Positions 11,021 to 19,574 of a DNA stretch of 64,000 nucleotides are shown here, one piece after another. How positions within the stretch are numbered: position 1 is the first letter of the stretch; each line of letters opens with the position of its first letter. The translations under genes and the position numbers were made by a program. Origin of the DNA: Pseudomonas sp. BN411 (GTDB taxonomy: Bacteria > Pseudomonadota > Gammaproteobacteria > Pseudomonadales > Pseudomonadaceae). The stretch lies in the NCBI RefSeq assembly GCF_029871235.1, contig NZ_SSOM01000029.1, positions 1 to 64,000 of the forward strand, written 5' to 3'. A model generated the notes under the pieces. It had not been told where the DNA came from. It worked only from the letters and a program-made list of their open reading frames with translations, and did not search any database.

Positions 11021-11691
11021 TTAATAATCTTCCAACAATCAGAAAATGACCTAACCGTACGGACACTGTATTGCAGCATGCAATAGACAAAGCGAATCGC
11101 GCCGCAATTAATCTCAACGGCAGAACCTTCTACGCAGGAAGACCCTCAGATCAAAGATCTCGCACCAAAATAGCCAATTGAGCGCATTTGAGAAACTCAA
11201 TAGAAATAGCTAGAACAACTTGAGCTTTCAGCGAAGCAGAAAATTCAACGATGAAACCGAATTCTCGACGACGATAAACCATCGAAACTTTCAGAAATCC
11301 AGAGAAAATGCGCAAACATCCACGCTCGTAGAACTTTGGCTTGCCCCCTTAGAAGGAGGCGATTCCCTTGCGAATAGAATACAAACTGCCAGCAAAAAAA
11401 CCGATAGCCTGAACTAGTTTGAACCCAACAGAAAAATAACAAGAATAGCTGGGCGCCAAGTGACGCCGCTGAACGACCACCACTCAACCCACAACAACCA
11501 CGCGACACAGAAAAAGATTTTTAAATGGAAATAAAAAACCATCCACCCCGCCATCCAGGGTGAATTGATTTATATCCAACTTATCAACTAACAGGAAGAA
11601 GCAGACTATTCCCGGAAAAACGCGAGACTGACTCGCAGACGGCTAGCAAGCGTCATCTAGACGCATCTGTCGCTCTCCATCCGAGTCGGAA
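11021..11691. other. AT-rich non-coding scar between the wbpM remnant and ihfB
   Basis: About 670 bases with far lower GC than the flanks (roughly 43 percent by eye) and many A runs. I see no credible gene: the open frames at 11220-11417 (+) and 11245-11508 (-) have no recognisable motif. In PAO1 this interval holds the whole B-band O-antigen cluster. Pseudomonas O-antigen DNA is typically AT-rich, so this is probably decayed residue of that locus. Confidence 0.6.
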
Positions 11692-11970
11692 TCATTCATT
11701 GACCCGATCTCGCAACTCCTTGCCTGGCTTGAAATGCGGTACGAACTTGCCATCCAACCGCACGGACTCCCCTGTCTTGGGATTCCTACCGACGCGCGGC
11801 GCACGGAAATGAAGGGAAAAACTACCAAACCCACGAATCTCGATCCGGTCCCCAGTCGCCAGCGCCTGAGACATCTGTTCGAGCATAGTCTTGATGGCAA
11901 GCTCAACGTCCTTGGACGACAGCTGGCCCTGGTGGGTGACGATTCGTTCGATCAACTCCGACTTGGTCAT
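11692..11970 (-). CDS. ihfB: Integration host factor subunit beta
   Basis: 92 residues of the HU/IHF fold, starting [20 protein letters not shown]. The DNA-minor-groove arm contains [14 protein letters not shown], where the Pro that intercalates and the GRNP motif are visible. With IhfA it bends DNA at WATCAR-N4-TTR sites. It follows rpsA (the usual order) but is separated by a strong terminator. A ribosome site AAGGGA lies before the ATG. The usual downstream LapA-domain and wzz genes are absent. Confidence 0.96.
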   Translation of the reverse strand: MTKSELIERIVTHQGQLSSKDVELAIKTMLEQMSQALATGDRIEIRGFGSFSLHFRAPRVGRNPKTGESVRLDGKFVPHFKPGKELRDRVNE

Positions 11971-12070
11971 GGTTTTCCCTTCTAATTCAAGCGGCTAGAT
12001 CAGCTCACTGAGGTTTTAGCACGCCTGAGAGGCTTTGAACAGCCCAAGGGTAGGAAGGGAAATCGCAGAC

Positions 12071-12104
12071 AGCAAAAAGGGCGGCCTAGGCCGCCCTTTT
12101 TGCT
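12071..12104. terminator. Terminator between rpsA and ihfB, a perfect 34-base palindrome
   Basis: AGCAAAAAGGGCGGCCT is followed directly by its exact reverse complement. The core stem is GGGCGGCC/GGCCGCCC with A and T runs on either side. It lies 16 bases after the rpsA stop and would end the rpsA transcript, so ihfB must have its own promoter or rely on read-through. Confidence 0.9.
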
Positions 12105-12119
12105 GATGGAGCAGGGTGA

Positions 12120-13799
12120 TTAGCCCTGGTTCTCCATCTGAGCACGGATCAGGTCACCAATGGTGGTCGGGCCGGTGGACTCGACTTCCTGCTTGCGCAG
12201 TTCCTTCATGGCGTCCTTCTCGTCATCAACGTCCTTGGACTTGATGGAGAGGCTGATTACGCGGCTCTTACGGTCGATGCTGATGATCTTGGCTTCGACT
12301 TCTTCGCCTTCCTTCAGCACGTTGCGAGCGTCTTCAACGCGGTCACGGCTGATTTCGGAAGCCTTCAGAACACCTTCGATCTCGCCGCCGAGGCTGATTA
12401 CAGCGCCCTTGGCGTCAACTTCTTTCACGGTGCCGCGAACGATGCTGCCCTTCTCGTGCATGGAGGCGTAGCTGGAGAACGGATCGTCTTCCAGTTGCTT
12501 GATGCCCAGGGAGATGCGCTCACGCTCCGGATCAACGGAGAGGATGACGGTTTCCAGCTCGTCGCCCTTCTTGAAGCGGCGTACGGCTTCTTCGCCAACT
12601 TCGTTCCAGGAGATGTCGGACAGGTGAACCAGACCGTCGATACCACCTTCCAGGCCGATGAAGATACCGAAATCGGTGATCGACTTGATGGTGCCGGAGA
12701 TCTTGTCGCCCTTGTTGAAGCGGCTGGAGAAGTCTTCCCACGGGTTGGACTTGCACTGCTTGATGCCCAGGGAGATACGACGACGCTCTTCGTCGATGTC
12801 CAGAACCTGAACTTCCACTTCGTCGCCAACCTGAACGACTTTCGACGGGTGGATGTTCTTGTTGGTCCAGTCCATTTCGGAAACGTGTACCAGGCCTTCC
12901 ACGCCCTCTTCCAGCTCGGCGAAGCAGCCGTAGTCGGTGAGGTTGGTTACACGGGCGGTCACGCGAGTGCCTTCCGGGTAACGAGCCTTGATGGCAACCC
13001 ATGGGTCTTCGCCCAGTTGCTTCAGGCCCAGGGAAACGCGGTTGCGCTCGCGGTCGAACTTCAGGACCTTCACGTCGATCTCGTCACCAACGTTGACGAT
13101 CTCGGACGGGTGCTTGATGCGCTTCCAAGCCATGTCGGTGATGTGCAGCAGGCCGTCTACGCCGCCCAGGTCAACGAACGCACCGTAGTCGGTGAGGTTC
13201 TTGACGATACCTTTGACTTGCTGGCCTTCCTGCAGGGATTCCAGCAGAGCTTCGCGCTCGGCGCTGTTCTCGGCTTCCAGGACGCTACGACGGGAAACGA
13301 CAACGTTGTTGCGCTTCTGGTCCAGCTTGATGACCTTGAACTCGAGTTCCTTGCCTTCCAGGTGGGTGGTGTCGCGTACGGGACGCACGTCGACCAGGGA
13401 GCCCGGCAGGAACGCGCGGATGCCGCTGACGTCGACGGTGAAACCGCCCTTGACCTTGCCATTGATAACGCCCTTGACCACTTCTTCGGCGTTGAAGGCG
13501 GCTTCCAGAACCAGCCAGGACTCGGCACGCTTGGCTTTCTCGCGGGACAGCTTGGTTTCACCGAAGCCGTCTTCCACTGCGTCAAGCGCAACGTGGACCT
13601 CGTCACCCACCTTGATGGTCAGTTCGCCTTGTTCATTGAAGAACTGCTCGACCGGGATGACGCCCTCGGATTTCAGGCCAGCATGGACGGTGACCCAGTC
13701 ACCATCGATGTCGACCACGATGCCGGTGATGATGGCACCCGGCTGCATGTCGAGGGATTTCAGGCTTTCTTCAAAAAGTTCTGCAAAGCTTTCGCTCAT
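12120..13799 (-). CDS. rpsA: 30S ribosomal protein S1
   Basis: 559 residues, the same length as other Pseudomonas S1. It starts [20 protein letters not shown]; six residues of in-frame extension exist upstream (an ATG at 13817) but MSESF is the conserved start. Six S1 OB-fold repeats are visible, each with the pattern G.V..ITDFG.F(I/V).(L/E).G..GLVH.S. The first two bind the ribosome and the later ones mRNA. Codon use is strongly biased, as expected of a highly expressed gene. cmk, which precedes rpsA in most gammaproteobacteria, is not upstream here. Confidence 0.98.
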   Translation of the reverse strand: MSESFAELFEESLKSLDMQPGAIITGIVVDIDGDWVTVHAGLKSEGVIPVEQFFNEQGELTIKVGDEVHVALDAVEDGFGETKLSREKAKRAESWLVLEAAFNAEEVVKGVINGKVKGGFTVDVSGIRAFLPGSLVDVRPVRDTTHLEGKELEFKVIKLDQKRNNVVVSRRSVLEAENSAEREALLESLQEGQQVKGIVKNLTDYGAFVDLGGVDGLLHITDMAWKRIKHPSEIVNVGDEIDVKVLKFDRERNRVSLGLKQLGEDPWVAIKARYPEGTRVTARVTNLTDYGCFAELEEGVEGLVHVSEMDWTNKNIHPSKVVQVGDEVEVQVLDIDEERRRISLGIKQCKSNPWEDFSSRFNKGDKISGTIKSITDFGIFIGLEGGIDGLVHLSDISWNEVGEEAVRRFKKGDELETVILSVDPERERISLGIKQLEDDPFSSYASMHEKGSIVRGTVKEVDAKGAVISLGGEIEGVLKASEISRDRVEDARNVLKEGEEVEAKIISIDRKSRVISLSIKSKDVDDEKDAMKELRKQEVESTGPTTIGDLIRAQMENQG

Positions 13800-14078
13800 G
13801 TTCATACCTGTAGTCAAAGGCCAGGAAAGGCCCTATTCCGCACTCCAGCCAATGCGGTCAAGTCATCAATAGAAGCGACGAGGATCGAAGCTGGTATCCT
13901 GCGCCACCTCGGTTGCGCCACCTCCCACGAATGCGAAAAGCGACGCGAATCTCGGTGTTGACATTGGCATTTTCAACCTCCGGACGGAGGAATCGAGCCA
14001 ACATAAGGGCTGGAATGGTAGCAATGGGGTAGACGCCCGTCAATCGCGCATCCTGCCCCATTCCAGAGGGTCGGCAGT
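13800..14078 (-). promoter_or_regulatory. rpsA leader and promoter region; cmk absent
   Basis: On the minus strand TTGACC about 60 bases before the start codon is followed after 17 bases by GAATAG, a possible though weak promoter. The expected end of cmk is not seen. A 67-codon open frame (13858-14061, minus) has no recognisable motif and is not called as a gene. Direct repeats of GAGGTGGCGCA lie near 13905-13930. Confidence 0.35.
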
Positions 14079-15251
14079 CTACGCCAAACCGCCTTCATCC
14101 TGCAGATGAAGCGCCAGGCGGCGCAGCATCGCATCGCATCCGGCCAGTTGTTCGCAGCTGATGAATTCGTCTGGCTTGTGCCCCTGATCCATGCTTCCCG
14201 GACCACATACGACAGTGGGAATACCCGCTTGTTCGAACAATCCCCCCTCGGTACCGAAGGCCACCGTGCCGAACTCCGTCGACCCACTGAGCAGCGCCAG
14301 CAGCCGCGCCGCCTCGCTGTCCGGCGAAGTGGCCAGCCCTGGATAGGCACTCAGCGGCTTCAGGCTGATACCCGTTTCCGGCTGCACCGCGCGCATTCGC
14401 GGCGCCAATTCGGCCTCCGCGTAGGCTTGCAGTTCATCCACCACCTGCTGGGCATCGAAGTCCGGCAGTGCACGCACCTCGAAATCGAACTCGCACTCCG
14501 CTGGCACGATGTTCAGGGCACGCCCGCCCTTGATGGTCCCGGTCTGGACTGTCGAGAACGGAGGGTCGAAACGCTCGTCATGACGCTCGGGCCGCGCCAG
14601 CGCCGCACCGATATCCCCCAGCTTGCCGATCAGCCGCGCCGCGTACTCGATGGCATTGACGCCATAGGGCGCATAGGCGGAATGACAGGCGGCACCCTGG
14701 ACCTGGCAGCGCATCGCCAGTTTGCCCTTGTGGCCCAGCACGGGCTTCAGTTCCGTAGGCTCGCCGATCAGGCACAGTCGTGGCTTGTGGGGGCGCCGTT
14801 CCAGTTCCGCCAGCATCGAGCGCACGCCGAGGCAACCCACCTCCTCGTCATAGGAGAAGGCCAGATGAACCGGCAGTTTCAGCGGCCTCTCCAGGAACAC
14901 CGGCACCGCAGCCAGGACTGATGCGATAAAGCCCTTCATGTCCGCCGTACCGCGCCCGTAAAGCCGCCCTTCCCTCTCCGTCAGTCGGAAGGGCTCCACC
15001 GTCCAGGCCTGCCCATCCACCGGCACCACGTCCGTATGACCGGAAAGCACGACGCCACCCCGGTCGCGAGGACCGATGGTGGCGAACAGGTTGGCCTTGG
15101 TGCGTTCCGGGTTATGAAAGAGTTCGCACTCCACCCCCAACCCGGTCAGGTAGTCCCGGATGAACGCGATCAGCTCAAGGTTGGAGTCACGACTGACCGT
15201 GGCAAAGCCGACCAGCCGCTCGAGCAGATCGCGACTGGACAACTCACTCAT
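14079..15251 (-). CDS. ArgE-like M20 metallodeacylase (acetylornithine deacetylase family)
   Basis: 390 residues of the M20 peptidase family. Zinc ligands are in SGHTDVVP, GRGTADMKG and YDEEVGC, with the late histidine in DQGHKPDE; the last E of the EE pair is the catalytic base. This subgroup removes N-acyl groups from ornithine-like amino acids. The start overlaps the end of the DUF1028 gene by 8 bases, so they are coupled. Pseudomonas makes arginine through ArgJ and does not need ArgE, and the partners are catabolic, so a role in degrading an N-acyl amino compound is likelier than arginine synthesis (inference). Confidence 0.82.
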   Translation of the reverse strand: MSELSSRDLLERLVGFATVSRDSNLELIAFIRDYLTGLGVECELFHNPERTKANLFATIGPRDRGGVVLSGHTDVVPVDGQAWTVEPFRLTEREGRLYGRGTADMKGFIASVLAAVPVFLERPLKLPVHLAFSYDEEVGCLGVRSMLAELERRPHKPRLCLIGEPTELKPVLGHKGKLAMRCQVQGAACHSAYAPYGVNAIEYAARLIGKLGDIGAALARPERHDERFDPPFSTVQTGTIKGGRALNIVPAECEFDFEVRALPDFDAQQVVDELQAYAEAELAPRMRAVQPETGISLKPLSAYPGLATSPDSEAARLLALLSGSTEFGTVAFGTEGGLFEQAGIPTVVCGPGSMDQGHKPDEFISCEQLAGCDAMLRRLALHLQDEGGLA

Positions 15252-15921
15252 CGCCCGGCACCCCATAGCTGGGCGCGGCTGTAGGATTCAGCGCCCGGGT
15301 CAGGTAGTCCTGCATCTGCGGCCGATATGCCTGCCAGAGGGCATCCAGCTGGCCGATAGGATTTTCGTCCGCCCAGTCCACGCGAAGGTCGATGATCGGC
15401 CAGGTGAGATCCCCCACCACCTTCAGCGCCGCCGAATGCACGGGACCGGCTTCACCACCGGCCGCCATCGCCGCATGCATGGCCGCCAGCAAGCGATCGG
15501 CCAGCACACCCGGCGTTGCTTCAAAGGCTTGCACCATGGCCTCGATCACCTGAGTGCCGGACAGCAGGTTCCCGGCAGCGACGCACTGCTCGCCGGCCAC
15601 TGCGTTGTGCACCCCCAGCGCCTCGCTGCCGCTGAACAGCGCAGTTCGGCCCTGAGCGTCGATCACGGTCACCTGCCGGTACTGGCTCCAACCGTTGGTG
15701 CTGAGCGCCCGATCCAGAGCAGCCGCTGGTTCCAGTTGCTGCGAGTCGAGCAGGTCGAGGATCTGCGGCCCCAGGGCCGGGAGGGTGACGTTCTGGGTCG
15801 CGACCGCTCCGACCCCGGCCCGTACCCAAGGGCAACGGGCACCAACGGCAATGCTGGAAGAACTGATGGCGATGCCGAGCTGCCCGGTTTCAGGGCAGCG
15901 ACCGATGATGGAGAACGTCAT
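15244..15921 (-). CDS. DUF1028-family Ntn-type hydrolase
   Basis: 225 residues starting MTFSIIGRCPETGQLGIAIS, the characteristic N-terminus of DUF1028, which has an Ntn-hydrolase fold. Conserved segments GARCPWVRAGVGAVATQN and a G-rich AxAGNLLSGTQVI are seen. The family is found in amidase-type degradation clusters and its substrates are mostly unknown. Longer in-frame starts exist upstream (to 16059) but run through the RidA gene. It lies 11 bases after RidA and overlaps the deacylase. Confidence 0.82.
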   Translation of the reverse strand: MTFSIIGRCPETGQLGIAISSSSIAVGARCPWVRAGVGAVATQNVTLPALGPQILDLLDSQQLEPAAALDRALSTNGWSQYRQVTVIDAQGRTALFSGSEALGVHNAVAGEQCVAAGNLLSGTQVIEAMVQAFEATPGVLADRLLAAMHAAMAAGGEAGPVHSAALKVVGDLTWPIIDLRVDWADENPIGQLDALWQAYRPQMQDYLTRALNPTAAPSYGVPGDE

Positions 15922-15932
15922 GATCCTGCTCC

Positions 15933-16364
15933 TTATACCTGCGCCGGCTGCCAGTCGTCCGGGATCACCGCGATGACGTCGATCTCCATCAGCCACTGGG
16001 GCTGACCCAGGGCCGACACCACCAGCCCGGTGGAGATGGGGAACACGCCCTTCAGCCACTTGCCGACTTCCTGGTAGACGGGTTCGCGATAGCGCGGATC
16101 GATCAGGTAGGTGGTGGTCTTGACGATGTGGGACAGGTCACTGCCCGCCTCTTCCAGCAGTTGCTTGACGTTTTTCATCGCCTGCTCGGTCTGGGCCTGC
16201 GGATCGCCAAGGCCCACCAGGCGCCCCTCGAAATCGGTACCGACCTGGCCGCGAACGTAGACGGTATTGCCGGCGCGCACGGCCTGGCACAGGTCGTTGT
16301 TCAGCGTCTGGTTCGGGTAGGTGTCTTTGGTGTTGAACATGCGGATGCGGGTATGGGTAGGCAT
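15933..16364 (-). CDS. RidA-family enamine/imine deaminase
   Basis: 143 residues. RidA proteins hydrolyse reactive imines and enamines released by oxidases or dehydratases to ketones plus ammonia. Visible family features: N-terminal YPNQTLNNDLCQAVRAGNTV, the GQVGTDFEG segment in place of GQIP, the pattern AGSDLSHIVKTTTYLIDP, and a C-terminal EIDVIAVIPD. The usual substrate arginine of the R(V/A)A motif is not obvious, so it may belong to a divergent Rid subgroup. The gene follows the monooxygenase, consistent with trapping an imine made by that enzyme. Confidence 0.86.
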   Translation of the reverse strand: MPTHTRIRMFNTKDTYPNQTLNNDLCQAVRAGNTVYVRGQVGTDFEGRLVGLGDPQAQTEQAMKNVKQLLEEAGSDLSHIVKTTTYLIDPRYREPVYQEVGKWLKGVFPISTGLVVSALGQPQWLMEIDVIAVIPDDWQPAQV

Positions 16365-16418
16365 CTACTGGCTTCCTTTGAATAGTGTGTTAAACGTGCG
16401 AATCGGAGCGCGCGTGCG

Positions 16419-16440
16419 GGACTGATCTTTCGATCAGTCC
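16419..16440 (-). repeat. Intra-operon hairpin between the monooxygenase and RidA genes
   Basis: GGACTGATC and GATCAGTCC are perfect 9-base arms around TTTC. The monooxygenase stop codon is inside the structure and no T run follows. It may stabilise or process the mRNA rather than end it. Confidence 0.6.
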
Positions 16441-17753
16441 TCAGCCTGGCGCTGCGCAGCGTCGCGATAGTCGAGGTACTTGCGCTGTGTGGCGATGTGG
16501 TCGGCGATGTGCTTGGCGTCGTGCCAAACGCCCCAGATGAAGGTGGAGCCGCGACGCGACAACCAGGGCAGCCCGAGGAAATACACGCCAGGCTCGCTGG
16601 ATACGCCACGTTGATGCTTCGGCTTGCCATTCGCGTCGAAGGCGTTGACCTGCAGCCAGCTGAAGTCGACCGAGTAGCCGGTGGCCCAGATGATCGAGGT
16701 GACGCCAGCCTCGGCCAGGTCGAGTTCGAGAATCGGATTGGATACGCATTCCGGTTCCGGGAAGGTCCTGCGAGCTTCGGGTTCTTCCGGAAGGTCGAGA
16801 CCATTGCGAGCGATGTAGACATCCGCGGCATCGAGCAGCGACAGGTAGTTCTCATCGCCGCGAGCGAGGTTGTCCGCAAGATCGGTCTGGAAGGTCACCA
16901 CACCATCATTAAAGGATTTCGTCAGGCCGACCAGCGTCATGCCCTGCTGGGCCAGTTCGCGGAAATCGACAGTCTTGCCACCACGGGCACCGCTCACCGC
17001 GATGGTGACGTGCTCCTTGCCCGGCCTGGCAGCCTCGGCATCCCACTCGCCAAGAACGCCCAACCACCAGCAGAAATCACGGTTGCGATAGGCGCGCGGG
17101 GGACGATCATGCGGCCCGACCGACAGATACACCTTCCGGCCGGAGCGCATCAGTTCATCCGCGATCTGCACCCCCGACGAACCCGCGCCGACCACCAGAA
17201 TGGCGCCCTCAGGCATCTGCTCAGGGTTGCGGTACTGGGCGGAGTGAATCTGCAGGAGCCGATCATTCTTGGGCGCGATCGGTGGAATGACTGGACGCTG
17301 GAAGGGACCGGTCGCAGATACGACACGACGAGCCTGGATCACGCCCTCGGACGTTTCGATGGTGAATCCCGGGCGATCGGCATTACGCACCACACTCTTC
17401 ACTTCCACCCCGGTGCGAATGGGGGCATCGAACTTCTTGGCATAAGCCTCGAAATACGCCGCAACCTGCTCCTTCGGGGCGAAGGCGTCAGGGTCGAGGC
17501 CTTCGAATTCCAGACCGGGGAAGCGGTCGTGCCATGCCGGGCCATTGGCGACCAGTGAATCCCAGCGCCCGGTGCGCCAGGCTTCGGCAATGCGATTGCG
17601 CTCGAGAACCAGGTGGGGCACTCCGAGCTTGCTCAGGTGTTCGCTTATGGCCACGCCGGCCTGACCGGCACCGACAACAAGCGTATCTATTTCCATTTGT
17701 TCAACCGTCACGCCCGTGTGCTTTTGAAAGGCGGCTTGGTTCAGGTCGGTCAT
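16434..17753 (-). CDS. Flavin-dependent (FMO/YUCCA-like) monooxygenase
   Basis: 439 residues. The FAD-binding GAGQAG motif (near residue 27) is followed by the NADPH-binding GAGSSG (near 190) and the late WATGYS motif typical of group B flavin monooxygenases. The segment between them (RPVIPPIAPKNDRLLQIHSA) is close to, but not clearly, the FxGxxxHxxx(Y/F) signature. It starts 7 bases after AGAGGAGG. It leads the operon with RidA, DUF1028 and the deacylase, so it probably oxidises a nitrogen- or sulfur-containing substrate for catabolism. No regulator gene is adjacent. Confidence 0.85.
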   Translation of the reverse strand: MTDLNQAAFQKHTGVTVEQMEIDTLVVGAGQAGVAISEHLSKLGVPHLVLERNRIAEAWRTGRWDSLVANGPAWHDRFPGLEFEGLDPDAFAPKEQVAAYFEAYAKKFDAPIRTGVEVKSVVRNADRPGFTIETSEGVIQARRVVSATGPFQRPVIPPIAPKNDRLLQIHSAQYRNPEQMPEGAILVVGAGSSGVQIADELMRSGRKVYLSVGPHDRPPRAYRNRDFCWWLGVLGEWDAEAARPGKEHVTIAVSGARGGKTVDFRELAQQGMTLVGLTKSFNDGVVTFQTDLADNLARGDENYLSLLDAADVYIARNGLDLPEEPEARRTFPEPECVSNPILELDLAEAGVTSIIWATGYSVDFSWLQVNAFDANGKPKHQRGVSSEPGVYFLGLPWLSRRGSTFIWGVWHDAKHIADHIATQRKYLDYRDAAQRQAED

Positions 17754-18010
17754 GGCTTGCCTCCTCTGACTCTGATCTTTGTTGTTCTGCTGATGCGGCT
17801 ATTTGTTGGGGTTGGCCGCATTCTGTTCAGAGGCAGGGATTCGCGAAATTATGATTTTTGTAGTCGCTGGCTAGGAAAAAGCTGCACGCACGGAAAACGC
17901 CAGGCCCCGCGCGGTACAAGGCTTCGAATATAGGTTTTTTAGCGTCAGGCACGACATATTTGATGGCCCAGCGTGCGCCTGGAAGCAGCTGGCTCGACTG
18001 GTTTTCTCAA

Positions 18011-18505
18011 CTAGGCCCCGGTGCGCTGCACCACCGGTGCCGCCTCGGTGCTGAAGGCCTGCAACACGACCACGCCCGCCACCAGCAACAGCGCACCCAG
18101 CGCTTTGCCCGGATTCAGTGGCCGCTCCGTCAGCCCCATCAGGCCGAAGTGATCCAGGGCCAGGGACGCCAGCATCTGCCCTGCCACCGCTGCGGCGACG
18201 AAACCGCTCACCCCCAGCTTGGGCGCGAGGATCAACGCCAGGGAAATGAAGCAGACACCATAAATGCCGCCGCTCCACACCCAGATCGGCGCCTTGGCGG
18301 CAAAGGCGAACGTCGGCATCGGCACGCGCAGTGCCAGCAGCAGCGGCAGCAATACGGCGATGCTCACCAGCAAGGAGACCAGCGTCGCCCAGAGCGGATG
18401 CCCCAGACCCCGTCCTAACAGCGCATTGGCGCCGGCCTGAAGCGGCACCACGGCGCCGGCGCCCAGGGCCAGCAACAGCAGAAGAAGTGATTGGATCGAT
18501 GGCAT
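18011..18505 (-). CDS. YdcZ/DUF606-type membrane protein (DMT superfamily)
   Basis: 164 residues with about five hydrophobic helices. The first repeats the family pattern GAGAVVPLQAGANALLGRGLGHPLWA, and ALILAPKLGVSGFVAAAVAGQ marks the second half. YdcZ-type proteins are half-size DMT transporters; substrates are unknown. The gene is divergent from the LysR regulator at 18585, and their promoters must share about 80 bases, suggesting direct control. The 250-base gap downstream, up to the monooxygenase start, holds no gene I can recognise. Confidence 0.85.
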   Translation of the reverse strand: MPSIQSLLLLLLALGAGAVVPLQAGANALLGRGLGHPLWATLVSLLVSIAVLLPLLLALRVPMPTFAFAAKAPIWVWSGGIYGVCFISLALILAPKLGVSGFVAAAVAGQMLASLALDHFGLMGLTERPLNPGKALGALLLVAGVVVLQAFSTEAAPVVQRTGA

Positions 18506-18584
18506 GACAGCTACTCCAGGAAACTTTCCCTGGACTCTAAGTAATCCATCGAACAGATTTAAATTCTGTTTTCATCTACAGAAC

Positions 18585-19487
18585 ATGCAGCAAATGAATG
18601 AACTTCGCCGCATCGACCTGAACCTGCTGGTCATTCTCGACGCCCTGCTGGCAGAACAGCACGTCACCCGTGCCGCCGAGCGCCTCCACCTCAGCCAACC
18701 GGCTGTCAGCCACGCCCTGGGACGCTTGCGTGACCTACTGAACGACCCCTTGCTGGTGCGCATTGGCGGCGGCCTGACACCCACTCCGCGCGCCCTGGAA
18801 CTGCAGCGTCCACTGGCGGACGTCCTGGGAAGGGTCCAGGCGCTGCTGGCTCCCCAGGGCTTCGATCCCGGTACCGCCCAGCGCAGCTTCCGCCTGGCCA
18901 TGTCCGATTATGGCGCTGCCAGCCTGCTGCCGGCCCTGACCCGCGCCCTGCGCGAGCAGGCGCCAGGTATCGACCTGGAAATCAGCCAGGGCAGCCGCGA
19001 GACCATGCTGGAACAACTGCAGAACGGCGAGATCGACCTGGCCGCCGGAGTTTTCCCGGAACTGCCCGATAACCTGCGCAACGCCAGCCTGTTCGAGGAA
19101 GGCTTCGCCTGCCTGGTGGACCGCAATAGCCTGCCCGCGGAGGGACTAGACCTCGCCAGCTACCTGGCGCGCCCCCATGTGCTGGTGGAGATGAGCGGCG
19201 GTGGCGCCGCCGAGATCGAGCGCGCACTGACCCGCATTCGCGAACGGCGCCGCATTGCCGTACGCCTGCCCCACTGGAGCGTGGCTCCGCAACTGATCGC
19301 CGGCACCGACCTCATCCTCACCGTTGCCAGTCGCGTCCTGCGCCGGATCGACACGGCCCATCTGGCCGTGGTGCCGCCACCGTTCGAGCTTCCGGGGATC
19401 ACATTCGACCTGGTCTGGCACCAACGCACCCTTGGCGACCCGGCGCTGGACTGGCTGCGTGACCAGATGCAGATCGCGGCTGCATGA
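18585..19487 (+). CDS. LysR-family transcriptional regulator, divergent from the YdcZ-type gene
   Basis: 300 residues. The N-terminal winged helix carries RRIDLNLLVILDALLAEQHV and RAAERLHLSQPAVSHALGRL, the LysR signature of the NodD/SyrM-like subgroup, and a substrate-binding-like effector domain follows. ATGs occur at 18504, 18585 and 18594. 18504 lies inside the divergent gene's first codon, so 18585 is preferred, though its ribosome site is weak. It probably controls the YdcZ-type transporter gene. Confidence 0.88.
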   Translation: MQQMNELRRIDLNLLVILDALLAEQHVTRAAERLHLSQPAVSHALGRLRDLLNDPLLVRIGGGLTPTPRALELQRPLADVLGRVQALLAPQGFDPGTAQRSFRLAMSDYGAASLLPALTRALREQAPGIDLEISQGSRETMLEQLQNGEIDLAAGVFPELPDNLRNASLFEEGFACLVDRNSLPAEGLDLASYLARPHVLVEMSGGGAAEIERALTRIRERRRIAVRLPHWSVAPQLIAGTDLILTVASRVLRRIDTAHLAVVPPPFELPGITFDLVWHQRTLGDPALDWLRDQMQIAAA

Positions 19488-19533
19488 CCCATTGATCGAA
19501 ATCCGTTTGCCGCTGCCCGGCCGCGCCTGATAT

Positions 19534-19549
19534 CTGTATAAATCCACAG
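19534..19549 (+). promoter_or_regulatory. LexA (SOS) box of the FAN1-helicase operon
   Basis: CTGTATAAATCCACAG fits the LexA consensus CTG-N10-CAG with the TATA-rich centre and lies 25 bases before the nuclease start. The P. aeruginosa counterparts (PA1044 and PA1045, as I remember the published SOS regulon) are LexA-repressed, which agrees. Confidence 0.85.
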
Positions 19550-19574
19550 TAAAAGCCCAAACCACCCTCCTCCC

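Noticed and set aside
11220-11508. Two short open frames in the AT-rich scar (one on each strand)
   Set aside because: They overlap each other, have no motifs and lie in DNA that looks decayed.
12456-13961. 501-codon antisense frame across rpsA
   Set aside because: Shadow of the repeated S1 domains; no independent motif.
13858-14061. 67-codon frame upstream of rpsA
   Set aside because: No ribosome site worth noting and no recognised family; mentioned only as part of the leader region.
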